A program made the translations under genes and the position numbers. A stretch of 60,000 nucleotides of DNA from Adiantum capillus-veneris (lineage: Eukaryota; Streptophyta; Polypodiopsida; Polypodiales; Pteridaceae): the NCBI GenBank assembly GCA_014529385.2, contig CM043953.1:81538338-81598337 (forward strand). The letters are read 5' to 3'. The notes under the pieces were generated by a model that was not told the origin of the DNA, made no database searches, and worked only from the letters and a program-made list of their open reading frames with translations. Numbering within the stretch: position 1 is the first letter of the stretch; each line of letters begins with the position of its first letter. Of the stretch, positions 58,900-60,000 are shown piece after piece.

Positions 58900-60000
58900 C
58901 ATGGCCATGAACCTTTGAACTCCTTTATAGTTTGTAGATGGTGGCAAATTGGAAATGGTTTTAATTTTTCTCTCATCTATGGAGATCCCATTCTTGGACA
59001 CTATATGTCCTAAAATGACTCCATGTTTAACCCGAAATTCACACTTGAAAGGTTTAATGAGATTCGATACAATCTGCACCATTCAAACACTTTTCGTAAA
59101 CATGATAGATGTTTTTTTCACAAAGAATAAATACAAAGGTCATCTAAAAAAGCTTCACAAAACTCCCTTAGATATTCCCTAAAGGCATTGTTTATTAATC
59201 TTTGGAATGTAGCAGGGGCATTGGTTAAGCCAAAATCCATATCACAAAATGCGAACACTCCAAATTCAATTATAAAAGAGATTTTAGCTTGGTCCTCGAG
59301 CGCAATCGTGATTTGATTGTAACAAGAGTACCCATATAAAAAGCTATAAGCTTCCTTCCCTCCAACTCTTTCAAGCACATATTCCGAATATAGCAAGGGG
59401 TAACGGTCTCCCCTATTGGTAGCATTAACCTTCTTGAGATCCATGCACACTTTGAGTTTTCCATTCTTTTTTGGCACAATAACTATTGGAGACACCCATT
59501 TTGAGTGTTCAATAGGGTATATAAATCCAATTTGATAAGCTTTTTGAGTTCTTCCTTAATAATCTTCGCATACTTAGGATTCATTGGGTAGAGTCTTTGT
59601 TGGACTGGTTTAGCAATGCTAATCATTGGAATTGTATGTTGCACTACGAAAGGTGGAACGCCCTTCATGTCGTGATATGTCCAAGCAAATATGTCCTTGA
59701 ATTCCTTGAGGAGCTCCTTAAGTACATATTCCTTAGTCTATGTCACGTCTTGGGCAATGAAAACAAGTTTAGACTCCACACCTATGTCTGCTAAACCTCT
59801 TTCTTTAACTATCACCGGACCATCATCTCCATCACTTCCCTTAATAGGTGTTCTTTGGGCCTTTGTATACGCAACCTTACGCGCCTCTGTGCTCTAGGAT
59901 TTAAAATGATCAGGTGCAAGCTGTAAGTCAGTGGGATCTTGTTGTGTTGTGGAATGTGATTTTGCTTCAGCTTCTCTCAGTTGTCGAGCTAACGCTCGAT
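58900..60000 (-). pseudogene. Ty3/gypsy (Tat-like) reverse transcriptase
   Basis: From the right edge the minus strand reads KEFKDIFAWTYHDMKGVPPF, NPKYAKIIKEELKKLIKLD, SPIVIVPKKNGKLKVCMDL, YNQITIALEDQAKISF, FGLTNAPATFQRLINNAF and FLDDLCIYS (active site FLDD). It then gives KPFKCEFRVKHGVILGHIVS and STNYKGVQRFMAML. The DIFAW..DMKGI.P lead and other words are those of the plant Tat/Ogre group. One stop and two frameshifts (near 59095 and 59500) break it. RNase H and integrase, expected to the left, are replaced by the X LTR. It continues past the window end. Confidence 0.9.

Overview
This window is plant nuclear DNA from a large, repeat-rich genome. The evidence is old plant-type Ty1/copia and Ty3/gypsy elements (one a chromodomain-bearing chromovirus), solo LTRs, a LINE, a decayed pentatricopeptide-repeat (PPR) gene, GT-AG introns, a 165-bp-type satellite and very dense GA/TC and CA/TG microsatellites. 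No bacterial features, rRNA, tRNA or CRISPR were seen. The species cannot be fixed from this sequence; a fern-like or other large-genome land plant fits. Almost every coding region is broken by stops or frameshifts.

Layout. 2.6-3.3 kb: decayed Copia gag. 3.6-8.76 kb: a Copia element on the minus strand (RNase H, RT, integrase, pre-integrase domain, gag zinc knuckle). A 1,603-bp solo LTR with an AAGTA target duplication splits its RT. 8.76-10.0 kb: the 3' LTR, chromodomain and integrase tail of a chromovirus nested in that Copia gag. 10-13.2 kb: more gypsy integrase fragments and a methyltransferase-like pseudogene. 14.9-20.7 kb: two minus-strand LTRs around an interior with no recognisable coding, plus a minisatellite. 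20.9-21.4 kb: PPR pseudogene. 22.8-23.95 kb: Copia gag N-terminus on the plus strand, interrupted by a chromovirus 5' LTR at the same target as at 8.76 kb. 27.7-30.7 kb: LTR and zinc-knuckle gag of a gypsy-like family called X here. 30.7-33.7 kb: minus-strand gypsy gag-protease-RT.

34.1-35.94 kb holds an ORF1-only retroposon and 35.95-40.68 kb a nearly complete but inactivated LINE; both end in the same hairpin-forming tail followed by (TC)n. 40.69-42.35 kb is a small A-B-A-B-A-B satellite array split by a 785-bp solo LTR with a CATAA duplication. 42.4-43.98 kb is a multi-exon gene relic joining a domain seen in plant CACTA elements to a ParB-like DGNHR domain. 44-46.9 kb is microsatellites and palindromes built on AGCACTAGCGAT. 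47.3-54.7 kb is an LTR element (called Y here) with a tRNA-Asp-type primer site and a gag-protease frame of about 1,800 codons but no RT. 55.5-57.94 kb holds intron-containing ORFs directly upstream of a polypurine tract and an X-family LTR (57.98-58.90 kb). 58.9-60 kb is a minus-strand Tat-like gypsy RT running off the end.

Functionally this is a nest of dead mobile elements rather than a set of cooperating genes. The most informative signals are the two complementary, oppositely oriented halves of one nested insertion (8.76 and 23.78 kb), the shared LINE tail, the spliced ParB-like gene, and the two exact solo-LTR insertions.
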